64,000 bases of DNA from Mesorhizobium sp. L-2-11. GTDB taxonomy: Bacteria; Pseudomonadota; Alphaproteobacteria; Rhizobiales; Rhizobiaceae. Made by a program: the position numbers and the translations under genes. The DNA lies in the NCBI RefSeq assembly GCF_016756595.1, contig NZ_AP023257.1, forward strand, positions 1,517,001 through 1,581,000, given 5' to 3'. This document shows positions 7,985 through 16,981 of this stretch, piece after piece; positions within the stretch are counted from its first letter, which is position 1; every line of letters begins with the position of its first letter. The notes below the pieces were generated by a model that was given only the letters and a program-made list of their open reading frames with translations, made no database searches and had not been told where the DNA came from.

Positions 7985-8878
7985 ATGTCGAAGAGCAACA
8001 ACGTCTACAAGGACGCCTACAATCGTGGTTTGCGGCTGCTCGAGGAAACGAAAAGCCTGCCGTCGGAGCCCGAGCTAGGCGCCCTGCTTGGCGTCAGCCG
8101 CACGACCATCCGCACCATCCTTGCGCGCATGGAAGAGACCGGGCTGATCGCCTGGAACAAGCGCAGCAAGACGGTGTTGCGCGCGCCGCGGCCCGACGAC
8201 TTTTTCCCCGAGGAAGAGACCGACACGCTGTCGCAGATCATCGAGCGCTCTTTCATGCGGCGGCTGCTTGCCGGCGGTGCTGAGCCCGGCATGCAGATCA
8301 ACGAGCTCGAGCTGGCGCGCGAGATCGGCGTCGGCACCACCAGCGTGCGCGAGTTCCTGATCCGCTTTTCCCGCTTCGGGCTGATCGAGAAGCGCCGCAA
8401 CAGCCATTGGGTGCTGAAAGGTTTTACACGCGCCTTCGCGCTGGAACTGACCGAAATCCGCGAGATGTTCGAACTGCGCTCGGCCGCCGCCTTCGCCGCG
8501 CTGCCGGAAGACAGCCCGGTGTGGGCCGACCTCGACCTGCTTGAGGACGAGCATCGCCTGCTGGCGCGCGAGATCGCCACGCGCTTCAACGAATTCTCGG
8601 AGCTCGACGAGCGCTTTCACCGGCTGATCCACCGCGCGTCGCACAATCGCTTCATCGTCGATTTCTACGACGTCATCGCCATGATCTTCCACTACCACTA
8701 TCAGTGGAACAAGGCGCAGGAGCGCGAGCGCAACGAGGTGGCGGTCGCGGAACACCTGGCCTATATAGCGGCGCTCAAATCGCGCGATCTCGGCAAGGTC
8801 GACACTGCCTGCCGCAAGCATCTGAAGTCGGCGCGGCACACGCTGCTGACGTCGATTCCGGAAGGCCAGCAACCGTAG
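7985..8878 (+). CDS. GntR-family regulator with two winged-helix domains and an FCD ligand domain
   Basis: 297 residues. Two GntR-like winged helices occur in tandem. The first covers about residues 15-68 (SEPELGALLGVSRTTIRTI). The second covers about residues 82-146 (NELELAREIGVGTTSVREF). An FCD (FadR C-terminal) ligand-binding domain follows from about 150 to 285 (LTEIREMFELRSAAAF, ELDERFHRLIHRAS). A normal FCD GntR protein has one winged helix and about 230-250 residues, so the extra N-terminal domain accounts for the length. It is divergent from uxaA with a 31-base palindrome between them, and probably represses the sugar-acid genes until an inducer binds. Confidence 0.85.
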   Translation: MSKSNNVYKDAYNRGLRLLEETKSLPSEPELGALLGVSRTTIRTILARMEETGLIAWNKRSKTVLRAPRPDDFFPEEETDTLSQIIERSFMRRLLAGGAEPGMQINELELAREIGVGTTSVREFLIRFSRFGLIEKRRNSHWVLKGFTRAFALELTEIREMFELRSAAAFAALPEDSPVWADLDLLEDEHRLLAREIATRFNEFSELDERFHRLIHRASHNRFIVDFYDVIAMIFHYHYQWNKAQERERNEVAVAEHLAYIAALKSRDLGKVDTACRKHLKSARHTLLTSIPEGQQP

Positions 8879-8889
8879 CGTGGTTAATA

Positions 8890-9320
8890 GCGACCTCTCC
8901 CCGTATAGTGACGGGGAGAGGGACGCTCTCGGCGATTTTCGCCAATTGTCAGCCTTGCAGGAAGTGTGCCGCGGTGGCGGCCGGCTCTTTCTCCCCGTCA
9001 CTATACGGGGAGAAATGCCCGGCAGGGCAATGAGGGGCAGCGCCGGCTTCAACAATTCCAGGAATCCTGTTCGCCGCCCCTATCGACCGGTTGGCGCTGC
9101 CCCCTCACCCGCCTGCCGGCGACCTCTCCCCGTATAGTGACGGGGAGAGGGACGCTGTCGTCGCCGGTTTCGCCAATCGCCAGCGTTGCGGGAAGGGCGC
9201 CGAGGCTGCGGCCGGCCCTTTCTCCCCGTCACTATACGGTGAGAAATGCCCGGCAGGGCAATGAGGGGCGGAGCCGGCTTCAACAATTCCAGGATCCGGT
9301 TCGCCGCCCCTATCGAAGAC
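8890..9320. repeat. Two tandem copies of a palindromic intergenic element
   Basis: The 601-base gap between gntR and the copper operon holds two diverged head-to-tail copies of one repeat, about 8890-9090 and 9091-9320. Each has CCTCTCCCCGTATAGTGACG near its left end, its inverted counterpart GTCACTATACGGGGAGAAA about 100 bases on, then GCCCGGCAGGGCAATGAGGG and a tail ending CGCCGCCCCTATCGA. The same family recurs at 42677-42857, 54240-54385 and, much shortened, near 41502. There is no coding content. Confidence 0.8.
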
Positions 9321-9479
9321 TGATGCGACGAGCTGACTTCCAGCTTCCTCGGCTTCGTTCCTGGCTAGGATTGTCAACACGACCTAAAGCGCCGCGTTGC
9401 CGCAGTGGCAAGTTGGCGATTTTCCGACCGCCGGCCGCGTGCTAGATATCTTGCCGTTGCTGCGTGAGGAGGCAGGCCT

Positions 9480-9863
9480 TTGAACATCCGGCGGAGACAA
9501 TGGAGCATGCCGGCGGCATTCGCCGCCGCCTATTTGCTCGTGCTCCAGTCGATGCTCGGCGCATTCGCCTTCGGCATCGGGCCGGACGCTTCGCAACGCG
9601 ACGCTTTCGGCAACGTCATCTGCACCCAGGAGGGCGCGGCCCAGCGTCCCGGCGGCGACCCGCACCAGCAGCACATCCCGGCTTGCTGCGTGCTCGGCTG
9701 CGGCATGGCCTCGGCTGTCGACGCTCCGCCGCCCGCTGCCGCCATGCTGTCCGACATTTATTCGGCCGAAACCGTTGCGTTTGTGCTGCCGGCGTTCAGG
9801 CATCTCGACTTTGCCCGCGACCGCTCGCCGTCGAATCCGCGGGCGCCTCCGGTGACGGCCTGA
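9480..9863 (+). CDS. Small Cys/His-rich exported protein of the copper operon (DUF2946-like)
   Basis: 127 residues with an N-terminal hydrophobic signal/anchor (about residues 11-32). A metal-binding-like cluster follows: Cys48, His62, His65, Cys69-Cys70 and Cys74 (HIPACCVLGCGM). The start is TTG at 9480, supported by a strong ribosome site GAGGAGG (9466-9472); a later in-frame ATG at 9507 has only poor ribosome-site spacing. It is the first gene before PCu(A)C, YcnI and CopCD, so a copper-related periplasmic role is likely. The family assignment rests on length, Cys pattern and context rather than a clear domain match. Confidence 0.65.
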   Translation: MNIRRRQWSMPAAFAAAYLLVLQSMLGAFAFGIGPDASQRDAFGNVICTQEGAAQRPGGDPHQQHIPACCVLGCGMASAVDAPPPAAAMLSDIYSAETVAFVLPAFRHLDFARDRSPSNPRAPPVTA

Positions 9864-9967
9864 TCCGTCCCAGTTCGCCTTGCGGAATTTTTCGCGGGCG
9901 AATTCGTTCAACATCGAAACTGTTCGCGACCGGCCGACGGCGCGATTTCTCAGTTCCTGGAGCTATC

Positions 9968-10507
9968 ATGTCTCACACCTTTCGCGCGCGGCTCGGCCGC
10001 ACCAGCCGCTTTCTGCGCAGCTTCGAGGAGCGACTCGGCATCACCGTACTCCTCCTCGCCCTGCTGTTCGTCAGCGCCCAGGCCGTTTTCGCGCATGAGT
10101 TCAGGGTTGGTGACCTCGAGATCGTGCATCCCTGGTCGCGCGCCACGCCACCGGGCGCCAAAGTGGCCGGCGGCTACTTCACCGTGACCAACTCCGGCAG
10201 TTCGCCGGACCGGCTGCTGTCGATCTCCTCCGATGTGTCGGACAGGACCGAACTGCACGAAATGGGCGTCAAGGACGGCGTCATGACCATGCGGCCGGTC
10301 AGCGGCGGCCTCGAAATCCCGGCCGGCGGCAAGGTCGCGCTGGCTCCCGGCGGCTATCATCTGATGTTTATCGGCCTCAAGCGCCAGCCCAAGCAAGGCG
10401 AGACGTTTTCCGCTGCGCTGGCCTTCGAGAAAGCCGGCGCCGTCACCGTCGAGTTCGCCGTAGAAGGCATCGGCGAAATGGGCGGCATGCACGACCATGC
10501 CAATTGA
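9968..10507 (+). CDS. PCu(A)C periplasmic copper chaperone
   Basis: 179 residues with a long N-terminal signal segment (hydrophobic about residues 24-42, cleavage near VFA-HE). The copper site motif is complete: His97, Met99, Met106/Met108, then His131 and Met133 (YHLMFIG). Such proteins bring Cu(I) to the CuA/CuB centres of cytochrome c oxidase. A His/Met tail (MGGMHDHAN) ends the protein. The ATG at 9968 gives the signal peptide; the frame is open further upstream but that part overlaps the preceding gene. It lies 39 bases before the YcnI gene in the same operon. Confidence 0.9.
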   Translation: MSHTFRARLGRTSRFLRSFEERLGITVLLLALLFVSAQAVFAHEFRVGDLEIVHPWSRATPPGAKVAGGYFTVTNSGSSPDRLLSISSDVSDRTELHEMGVKDGVMTMRPVSGGLEIPAGGKVALAPGGYHLMFIGLKRQPKQGETFSAALAFEKAGAVTVEFAVEGIGEMGGMHDHAN

Positions 10508-10546
10508 TCCGGCCAGATCCGCACAATTCAAACTCAGGGAAACATC

Positions 10547-11065
10547 ATGAACCGTTATCTTCTCTCGGCCTGCACGTTTCTCGTCTTCGGGACGGGTGCA
10601 GCTTTTGCCCACGTCACGCTGGAAACCCAGGAGGCGGCGGTCGGTTCGACCTACAAGGCAGTCCTGCGCGTGCCGCATGGCTGTGAAGGCAAGGCGACGA
10701 CCGCCGTGCGCGTGCAGATCCCGGAGGGCGTGATTTCAGTGAAGCCGATGCCGAAGGCCGGCTGGACGCTGCAGGTCAAGAACGGCAGATACGAGAAATC
10801 CTATCAGCTCCATGGTCAGGAGGTGTCCAGCGGCGTCAAGGAAGTCAACTGGAGCGGCGGCAGCCTGCCGGACGAATTCTACGACGAATTCGTCTTCCGT
10901 GGGACACTGGCGGCGGATCTGCCGGTAGGCCAAACGCTCTACTTCCCGGTGGTGCAGGAATGCGAAGGCGCCGCTGAACGCTGGATCGAGATACCAGCGG
11001 CTGGCCAGGATGCGGATGCCCTGGAATATCCGGCGCCCGGCCTCAAGCTTTCGCCGAAGCTATGA
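10547..11065 (+). CDS. YcnI-family (DUF1775) copper-binding periplasmic protein
   Basis: 172 residues. A signal peptide (about residues 1-21) ends so that the mature protein would begin with His22 (AHVTLE). In YcnI proteins this N-terminal His forms a copper-binding brace with nearby residues. The family core is clear (GSTYKAVLRVPHGCEGKATT, then KPMPKAGWTLQ). It is second to last in the copper operon; its stop overlaps the possible start of copCD by 4 bases. It probably acts with PCu(A)C and CopCD in moving copper across the periplasm. Confidence 0.88.
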   Translation: MNRYLLSACTFLVFGTGAAFAHVTLETQEAAVGSTYKAVLRVPHGCEGKATTAVRVQIPEGVISVKPMPKAGWTLQVKNGRYEKSYQLHGQEVSSGVKEVNWSGGSLPDEFYDEFVFRGTLAADLPVGQTLYFPVVQECEGAAERWIEIPAAGQDADALEYPAPGLKLSPKL

Positions 11066-12735
11066 TTATTCGGCGGAGCGTTTTGTTCGAAAGAGCGCGC
11101 CGCTGTTTTTGTGACATGAGTGCATCCCTGCTGCGAACGGTCTGCACAACCGGCCGTGCGAACTGCCTGCTGGCTGCGATCGTGCTGCTTGCCGCCATTG
11201 CCGCGCCAGGTCAGGCCTTCGCCCACGCGGCGCTGGTCACAACCGAGCCGACGGACGGCGCCGTGCTGGCGCAGAGCCCCGCGCAGTTCTCGCTGACCTT
11301 CAGCGAGCCGGTATCACCGCTGGTGCTGGCCTTGGTGCGGCCTGACGGGACGCCGGTTCCGCTGACGTCGTTTCGGCTCAACGCCCAGACGCTCGCCATC
11401 GATAATCCGCACAGGCTCGGATCCGGCACCCATGTGCTGAGCTGGCGGGTGATCTCCGCCGATGGCCATCCGGTCGTTGGCTCGGTGCTGTTTTCCATTG
11501 GCGCGCCTGGTGCTGCGCCGGCCGTATCCGAAGCTGTCGACCGGGGTCTGAGGTCGGCAATCTGGATCGGCAAGGTCTTCCTCTATGTCGGCCTGTTTCT
11601 CGGCGTCGGCGGCGCCTTTGCCATCGCCTGGCTGGCGCAAGGCGGGCGCGCCGGCCGGCGCTTCGTCATCACCGCGATCCTTTGCGGCCTCGTCGCGGCG
11701 CCGTTGTCGCTCGGCTTGCAGGGACTGGACGCGCTCGGTGCACCGCTCGTCCGGCTGGCGCAGCCGGACATCTGGAAGGCCGGGCTCGCCACCAGATTCA
11801 GCTGGACGGTGCTGGTCGCGCTGGTGGCGCTCGGGCTTGGCCTGCTGTCGCTGGTCGGGCCGCGCGGCGGCGCAAAACTGTTTGCCTTTGCCGGCCTGGC
11901 CGGTGTCGGCGCCGCCCTTGCCGCCAGCGGGCACGCAAGTGCTGCCGAACCGCAATGGCTGACGCGGCCGATGGTGTTCCTGCACGGCGCCGGCATTGCA
12001 TTCTGGGCCGGGGCGCTGGCGCCGCTCGGTCTCGCCATGCGGCGGAAGCCGGCCGAGGCCGCGCCTTTCCTGCGTCGGTTTTCCCAGGCGATCCTGCCTG
12101 TCGTGGCCGTGCTTGCGGCCGCTGGCTTCGTGCTGGCTGTCATCCAGGTGCAGTCGCCCGCAGCTTTGCTCGAGACCGCCTATGGCCGGCTGCTGCTGAT
12201 CAAGCTGGCGCTGCTGTTGTTTCTGTTCACGCTGGCCGCCATCAACCGCTGGAAGCTGACCGGTCCGGCGGAAGCGGGAGAGACGGAAGTACAGAAGAAG
12301 CTGGTCCGCTCGATCGGCATTGAAATGCTGATCGTTCTGGCGATCTTCGGCGTTGCCGCCGGCTGGCGCTTCACGCCGCCGCCACGCGCCCTGGCGATCG
12401 CAGCGGCGCAGCCGGCGTCGGTGCATATCCACACGGCGAAGGCGATGGCCGACCTCAGCATCACGCCCGGCCATGTCGGGCCGGTTGCCGCCTCGATCGT
12501 CATCATGACCGGCGATTTTGGCCCGCTCGACGCTGAGCAAGTGACGCTGGTGCTGTCAAAACCCGATGCCGGCATCGAGCCGATCAAGCGCGCGGCGACA
12601 AAGCCAGGCGACGGCAGCTGGCGCGTCGACGAACTCGTCGTCCCGGTTCCCGGCCGATGGACGGCGCGGCTCGATATTCTCGTCTCGGATTTCGAGATGG
12701 TGAAGATCGAGGCGCCGATCGACATCAGGCCTTGA
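11062..12735 (+). CDS. CopC-CopD fusion copper import protein
   Basis: 557 residues. A signal peptide is followed by a CopC domain (about residues 55-150), whose mature N-terminus is His55 (AHAALV) with a second copper ligand region DGHP (His136). A polytopic CopD membrane domain follows (about 165-440), then a periplasmic C-terminal region of about 110 residues with His-containing VHIHTAKAM (YtkA-like). Translation may start at ATG 11062, overlapping ycnI by 4 bases, or at ATG 11116 (residue 19), which gives a more usual signal peptide. It probably imports copper into the cytoplasm or supplies it for oxidase assembly together with the upstream chaperones. Confidence 0.85.
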   Translation: MIIRRSVLFERARRCFCDMSASLLRTVCTTGRANCLLAAIVLLAAIAAPGQAFAHAALVTTEPTDGAVLAQSPAQFSLTFSEPVSPLVLALVRPDGTPVPLTSFRLNAQTLAIDNPHRLGSGTHVLSWRVISADGHPVVGSVLFSIGAPGAAPAVSEAVDRGLRSAIWIGKVFLYVGLFLGVGGAFAIAWLAQGGRAGRRFVITAILCGLVAAPLSLGLQGLDALGAPLVRLAQPDIWKAGLATRFSWTVLVALVALGLGLLSLVGPRGGAKLFAFAGLAGVGAALAASGHASAAEPQWLTRPMVFLHGAGIAFWAGALAPLGLAMRRKPAEAAPFLRRFSQAILPVVAVLAAAGFVLAVIQVQSPAALLETAYGRLLLIKLALLLFLFTLAAINRWKLTGPAEAGETEVQKKLVRSIGIEMLIVLAIFGVAAGWRFTPPPRALAIAAAQPASVHIHTAKAMADLSITPGHVGPVAASIVIMTGDFGPLDAEQVTLVLSKPDAGIEPIKRAATKPGDGSWRVDELVVPVPGRWTARLDILVSDFEMVKIEAPIDIRP

Positions 12736-12903
12736 GGACAAGCTGGCGCCTGCAACACAATTCGGCGAGGCGGTTGACGCAGCCCCGAAGGCCCGTCAAA
12801 CATCGCGGCAAGAATGGCATCTCGGCAAGAGTGGCATCCTGGAAGAATGGGAGTCGCCACAAATCGCCGCCTCAACAAAAGATCCGAAGGCAGGGAAGAA
12901 ACG

Positions 12904-14331
12904 ATGGAAAAAGCCGAAATCGGCCTGATCGGCCTTGGCACGATGGGCTCCAACCTGGCGCTCAACATCGCCGAAAAGGGGCACCGCATAGCCGTCTTCA
13001 ACCGCACCGCCGCGCGCACCGACGCCTTTGTCGAGAATGCCGGGGCGCTCAGGGATATGGTTGTGCCCTGCTACAACCTGGAGGAACTCGCCGCCGCCAT
13101 CCGGCCGCCGCGGCCGATCATCATCATGGTGCTGGCCGGCAAGCCGGTCGATGAGCAGATCGCGGCACTGCGCGGCGAGCTGTCGGCCAACGACATCGTC
13201 ATCGATGCTGGCAACGCCAATTTCCGCGACACGATGCGGCGCTTCTCCGAACTTTCCGATTCGGGTCTCACCTTCATCGGCATGGGCGTGTCCGGCGGCG
13301 AGGAGGGCGCGCGCCATGGACCGTCGATCATGGTCGGCGGCACCGAAGGGTCCTGGAAACGCGTCGAAAAGGTGCTGACCGCCATTTCGGCCAAGTTCAG
13401 GGATGAGCCCTGTGCGGCATGGCTTGGCACCGATGGCGCCGGGCATTTCGTCAAGACCATCCATAACGGCATCGAATATGCCGACATGCAGATGATCGCC
13501 GAGATCTACGGCATCTTGCGCGACGGCTTAAGCATGGGGCCGAAGCAGATCGCACAGGTGTTTGCCGGCTGGAACAGGGGCCGGCTCAACTCCTATCTGA
13601 TCGAGATCACCGCCAAGGTGCTGGCCGCCGACGATCCGAAGACAGGCAAGCCGGTGGTCGACATCATCCTCGACCGCGCCGGCCAGAAGGGCACCGGCAA
13701 ATGGTCGGTCATCGAGGCGCAGCAGCTCGGCATTCCGGCCACCGCGATCGAGGCGGCGGTGGCGGCGCGCGTGCTGTCGTCGATCAAGGACGAGCGGCTG
13801 GCCGCCGAAAAGGCCTATGGCCATGGCGGCGTGACCAGGATTTCCGGAGACAAGGACGCGTTTCTTGGCGATCTCGAACTGGCGCTGTTCGCCGGCAAGA
13901 TATCAGCCTATGCGCAAGGCTTCGCAGTGATGAGCGGCGCGTCGAAGGAGTTCAACTGGAACCTGCCGATGCCGACCATCGCCAAGATATGGCGGGCCGG
14001 CTGCATCATCCGCTCGCAATTGCTGGACACGATGGCGGAAGCCCTCGACAAGGGCGGCGCAACCACCAATCTCCTAATGGCGCCGGCCTTCATCGCGATG
14101 ATGCAGGAAGCGCATCCATCGCTGCGGCGCATCGTGGCAAGGGCGTCGGAAGCCGGCTCGCCGGTGCCGGCGCTGTCGTCGGCGCTGGCTTATTTCGACA
14201 GCTACCGCCAGGGCCGCGGCACCTCGAACCTGATCCAGGCGCAACGCGATTTCTTCGGCGCGCACGGCTTCGAGCGCATCGACGGGCCGGGCGCGTTCCA
14301 TGGCCCTTGGGGCAGCGGGGCGGGGGGTTAG
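12904..14331 (+). CDS. gnd: 6-phosphogluconate dehydrogenase, decarboxylating
   Basis: 475 residues, close to the usual 470. The NADP Rossmann motif GLGTMG is at residues 10-15. The substrate segment SGGEEGARHGPSIMVGG is present, as is the catalytic Lys/Asn region FVKTIHNGIEYADMQMIAE. The enzyme converts 6-phosphogluconate to ribulose 5-phosphate in the pentose phosphate pathway. ATG 12904 follows GGAAGAAACG. Its 3' third (from about 13751) is duplicated at 19096-19681, and a 67-base piece recurs at 24035-24101, marking it as the left anchor of an accessory islet. Confidence 0.95.
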   Translation: MEKAEIGLIGLGTMGSNLALNIAEKGHRIAVFNRTAARTDAFVENAGALRDMVVPCYNLEELAAAIRPPRPIIIMVLAGKPVDEQIAALRGELSANDIVIDAGNANFRDTMRRFSELSDSGLTFIGMGVSGGEEGARHGPSIMVGGTEGSWKRVEKVLTAISAKFRDEPCAAWLGTDGAGHFVKTIHNGIEYADMQMIAEIYGILRDGLSMGPKQIAQVFAGWNRGRLNSYLIEITAKVLAADDPKTGKPVVDIILDRAGQKGTGKWSVIEAQQLGIPATAIEAAVAARVLSSIKDERLAAEKAYGHGGVTRISGDKDAFLGDLELALFAGKISAYAQGFAVMSGASKEFNWNLPMPTIAKIWRAGCIIRSQLLDTMAEALDKGGATTNLLMAPAFIAMMQEAHPSLRRIVARASEAGSPVPALSSALAYFDSYRQGRGTSNLIQAQRDFFGAHGFERIDGPGAFHGPWGSGAGG

Positions 14332-14420
14332 CGCCCAAGGTCGGACATTGAGATCAGCATTGCCGCTTCCTGAAAGCCAACATCCCAAGAACCTCACTGA
14401 GGGTCGTGGTTGCGCCATAA
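14332..14420. repeat. Left copy of a diverged ~90-base repeat flanking module A
   Basis: Starting at the gnd stop, the string GCGCCCAAGGTCGG...TTGAG.TCAGC...CGC.TCCTGAAAGC...GGTCG.GGTTGCGCCA is matched in the same order by 18894-18981, upstream of the gnd 3' copy. The two copies are clearly related but have many substitutions. The following 14421-14746 shows no convincing gene or RNA. Confidence 0.55.
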
Positions 14421-14759
14421 CCTGTCATTTGCAGCGCTTCTCCAAACCTGCCCTTCGCGCAACGGCCCAAACCGACCCGTTGACGACCTTGGGCGTTGCA
14501 GACTTGAACCTCCAAATCGAGGTCGGGAACCTGACCTTCAGCGCAAGAGCATTCGCTCGCGTGAGGTCATTCACCACATTTGGCGGCGACCCGCAGATGC
14601 TTTTCGTGTTATGATGGGCTTGCAACGCGCGCAATCTCGACCTCGGCAGGTCGAAAGCTATTGCCTTGGCACAGGAAGTCTTCGCCCCCAGCACTCGATC
14701 GCCTCCGAGACGCTGGGTGTGCTGCTTTCCCTGACTGATGCGGGGCGAGGAGGTTGTCT

Positions 14760-15404
14760 ATGTCCACGAGTAGTGTTGACCGCCCGCTGCAGCCGGGCGA
14801 CCGGGCACCGAATGTTGTGCTCAATGCGATCTCACGCGAAGGCAAGATCGCGCTCGATGATTTTCGAGGCCGTAGCCCGTTGTTGATCGGTTTGTTCCGA
14901 GGCCTGCACTGTCCGTTCTGCCGGCGCCATGTCGCGGCGATGGCGCAACTCAAGCCGGCCCTGCGTGAGAAAGGCGTCGAATGCCTGGCGGTGGTCAATA
15001 CGCCGGTCGAGCGGGCGCGGCTCTATTTCCGTTACCACCCGGCACCCGATCTTCTCGCCGCATCCGACCCGGAGCGGGCCTCGCACCGTGCTTTCGGCTT
15101 GCGCGAGGTTGGGATGGACACGGTCATGGCGATACGGATCCACCTTCCGGGCGAGTTGCCCGAGCCTATGGACGTCATGGCAATGAACGAGTTCCTCAAC
15201 AAGAAAGAAGGATATGAGATTACGGAAGCCGATCAGCAGGCGATGGTGGCTTCCGGCCAGGGGCAGCTTGTCGGTCAGTTCCTAATCGACCGGGCGGGCA
15301 TCGTACGCTGGAACTTCACTGAAGTTCTGGAGGATGGCCTCAACACCTTCAGAGCGCCGAATCCCGAGGAATTGATGTCGGCAGCTTCCCAAGTTGCACA
15401 TTAA
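14760..15404 (+). CDS. Peroxiredoxin-like redoxin (AhpC/TSA family)
   Basis: 214-residue thioredoxin-fold protein. The active-site segment FRGLHCPFCRRHVAAMAQL has two Cys in a CxxC arrangement near residue 50, as in peroxiredoxin-like redoxins that reduce peroxides or disulfides. ATG 14760 is preceded by GAGGAGG at 14747-14753; an in-frame TTG two codons earlier lies too close to that site. It is a single gene within module A of the gnd-lacI islet, with no visible partner. It is probably cytoplasmic (no signal peptide). Its reductant and substrate are unknown. Confidence 0.75.
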   Translation: MSTSSVDRPLQPGDRAPNVVLNAISREGKIALDDFRGRSPLLIGLFRGLHCPFCRRHVAAMAQLKPALREKGVECLAVVNTPVERARLYFRYHPAPDLLAASDPERASHRAFGLREVGMDTVMAIRIHLPGELPEPMDVMAMNEFLNKKEGYEITEADQQAMVASGQGQLVGQFLIDRAGIVRWNFTEVLEDGLNTFRAPNPEELMSAASQVAH

Positions 15405-15985
15405 TAGGCTGCGGAAATGGGCTGCTGAAAACTCGCTCGACGGCCACCGTCCTGTGGCGATTCTTTGGATTTAACAATCATCGAAATGCTCAGCGCGGGA
15501 GGCCAAGGTCTGCCCGTGGGCTTCGTAGCGATTTCGATTCAACGGTCTGCGGACCGCCCCAACGCTAGACTGAGCAAGCCGCATAGGCGGGGCGACGTCC
15601 GCTCCTTGCCGCAATCACGTCGTTCCGACAGGCGCGCATACGGCAAGTTTCCACCCAACCTGGTCCTCCAACGGCTTCTTCCGCGTGCAGAGCGGTTAAA
15701 AGCACGGGTCGCCTCGATTGCGCCAGCAACAGTCGTTTGATGCGATATCGGCGAATGACGGTTGTCGACGCCATTTTCTGACCTTCGGGGTCATGTGCGT
15801 CTCTTTCGCGCTTTCCGCCCAGCAGCTAATGGTGTCGCTTTCTGAGTGGGTCAAATAGCGCTATATTTGGGCACCAAGTGCTCGATGTAGGTAACGACTT
15901 TTTGGATGAGCAGCCCCGGTGAAGCGTGAAATTCGCATCATTTGGGAATGGTTCCTGACATCGGCTGCCGTCCGAAACCGATCAG
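15405..15985. other. Gene-free stretch
   Basis: About 580 bases between the redoxin gene and the substrate-binding protein gene. Short open frames occur, but none has a convincing ribosome site, family motif or normal codon use. No inverted-repeat-bounded insertion sequence was recognised. It may hold degraded sequence. Confidence 0.4.
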
Positions 15986-15994
15986 GTGGATCCA

Positions 15995-16981
15995 ATGCGT
16001 CAAGGGTATTTCGCTCTTGCCTACCTGCTGGCACTGTTCGTTGGACCGTTTGCGGCCAGCCAAGGGCTGGCCGCAACTGTTCCGCATGTAGGCCTTCTCA
16101 CCTATTGGAACTGCAGCCCGGGTACTGTTCAGGACGAATTCGGACCGTTTCTCAAGGGGCTTGAGGAACTGGGCTATAGGAAGGGCGAGACCTTTGCACT
16201 CGAGTGCCAGGCGGCCGGCAAGAATTACGACAGACTTGCCGAAGCGGCGCGCAAGCTGGTGCAGCTTTCTGTGGACGTGATCGTGACAAGCTCTCAACCG
16301 GCGGGACGTGCAGCCCACCAGGTGACGGATTCGGTCCCGATCGTATCGATCGTCAGCGGGGATCCGATATCCGCTGGCCTCGTCGCCAGCCTTGCCAGGC
16401 CAGGCGGCAATTTTACCGGGGTGAGCTACTATGCGACCGAACTTACTGCCAAGCGTCTGGAACTGCTGAAAGAAGCAATTCCGGGTATCGTCACGATCGG
16501 GGTTCTGGCCAACCCGGACGTTTCCTATTTGCCATTCGAGGCTGATGCAATGCGCGCGGCCGAAAAGCTCGGCATTGGCGTAAAGCTTCATCACATCAGG
16601 CAGCCGGCGGACCTCGATGTCGCAATCCCGGAAATGAAGAAAGAGAGCGTGCAGGCAATCTTCGTCCTGCCCGACGTCATGCTCGCCGGCGAGGCGGCAC
16701 ATATCGCCGATCTGGCGCTCGAACAGCGGTTGCCGACGATGGCATGGGCTCCGTGGTATCCGCGAAACGGCTGTCTGCTTGCCTATTCCGCGGATTACGC
16801 GGAGATGCTGCATCGGCTGGCTTTCTATGTCGACCGGATTCTCAAGGGAGAGAATCCCGGCGATCTTCCGCTCGAGCAACCGACAAAGTTCGAGCTGTCG
16901 GTCAATTTGAAAACGGCCAATGCTCTCGGCATCGATCTGCCGCAGACCGTACTGATCATGGCTGATGAAGTCATCGAATGA
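15995..16981 (+). CDS. Orphan ABC-type substrate-binding protein (ABC_sub_bind/TrpX-like)
   Basis: 328 residues with a signal peptide (about residues 1-27, cleavage near GLA-ATVP). The family core follows: HVGLLTYWNC, GLEELGYRKGETF, VDVIVTSSQPAGRAA, then PGGNFTGVSYYATELTAKRLELLKEAIP and the C-terminal NLKTANALGIDLPQTVL. ATG 15995 is preferred; an upstream in-frame GTG (15986) is possible. No permease or ATPase gene is adjacent. Instead its end overlaps the start of a membrane cyclase gene by 17 bases, so the two are probably co-translated and the protein may sense a ligand for the cyclase rather than import it. Confidence 0.85.
   Translation: MRQGYFALAYLLALFVGPFAASQGLAATVPHVGLLTYWNCSPGTVQDEFGPFLKGLEELGYRKGETFALECQAAGKNYDRLAEAARKLVQLSVDVIVTSSQPAGRAAHQVTDSVPIVSIVSGDPISAGLVASLARPGGNFTGVSYYATELTAKRLELLKEAIPGIVTIGVLANPDVSYLPFEADAMRAAEKLGIGVKLHHIRQPADLDVAIPEMKKESVQAIFVLPDVMLAGEAAHIADLALEQRLPTMAWAPWYPRNGCLLAYSADYAEMLHRLAFYVDRILKGENPGDLPLEQPTKFELSVNLKTANALGIDLPQTVLIMADEVIE

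Noticed and set aside
8890..9320. CRISPR array
   Set aside because: Only two long diverged palindromic copies are present; spacing and repeat length do not fit CRISPR, and no cas genes occur.
15405..15985. Small genes in the redoxin-binding protein gap
   Set aside because: Short frames lack ribosome sites, recognisable motifs and normal codon use.
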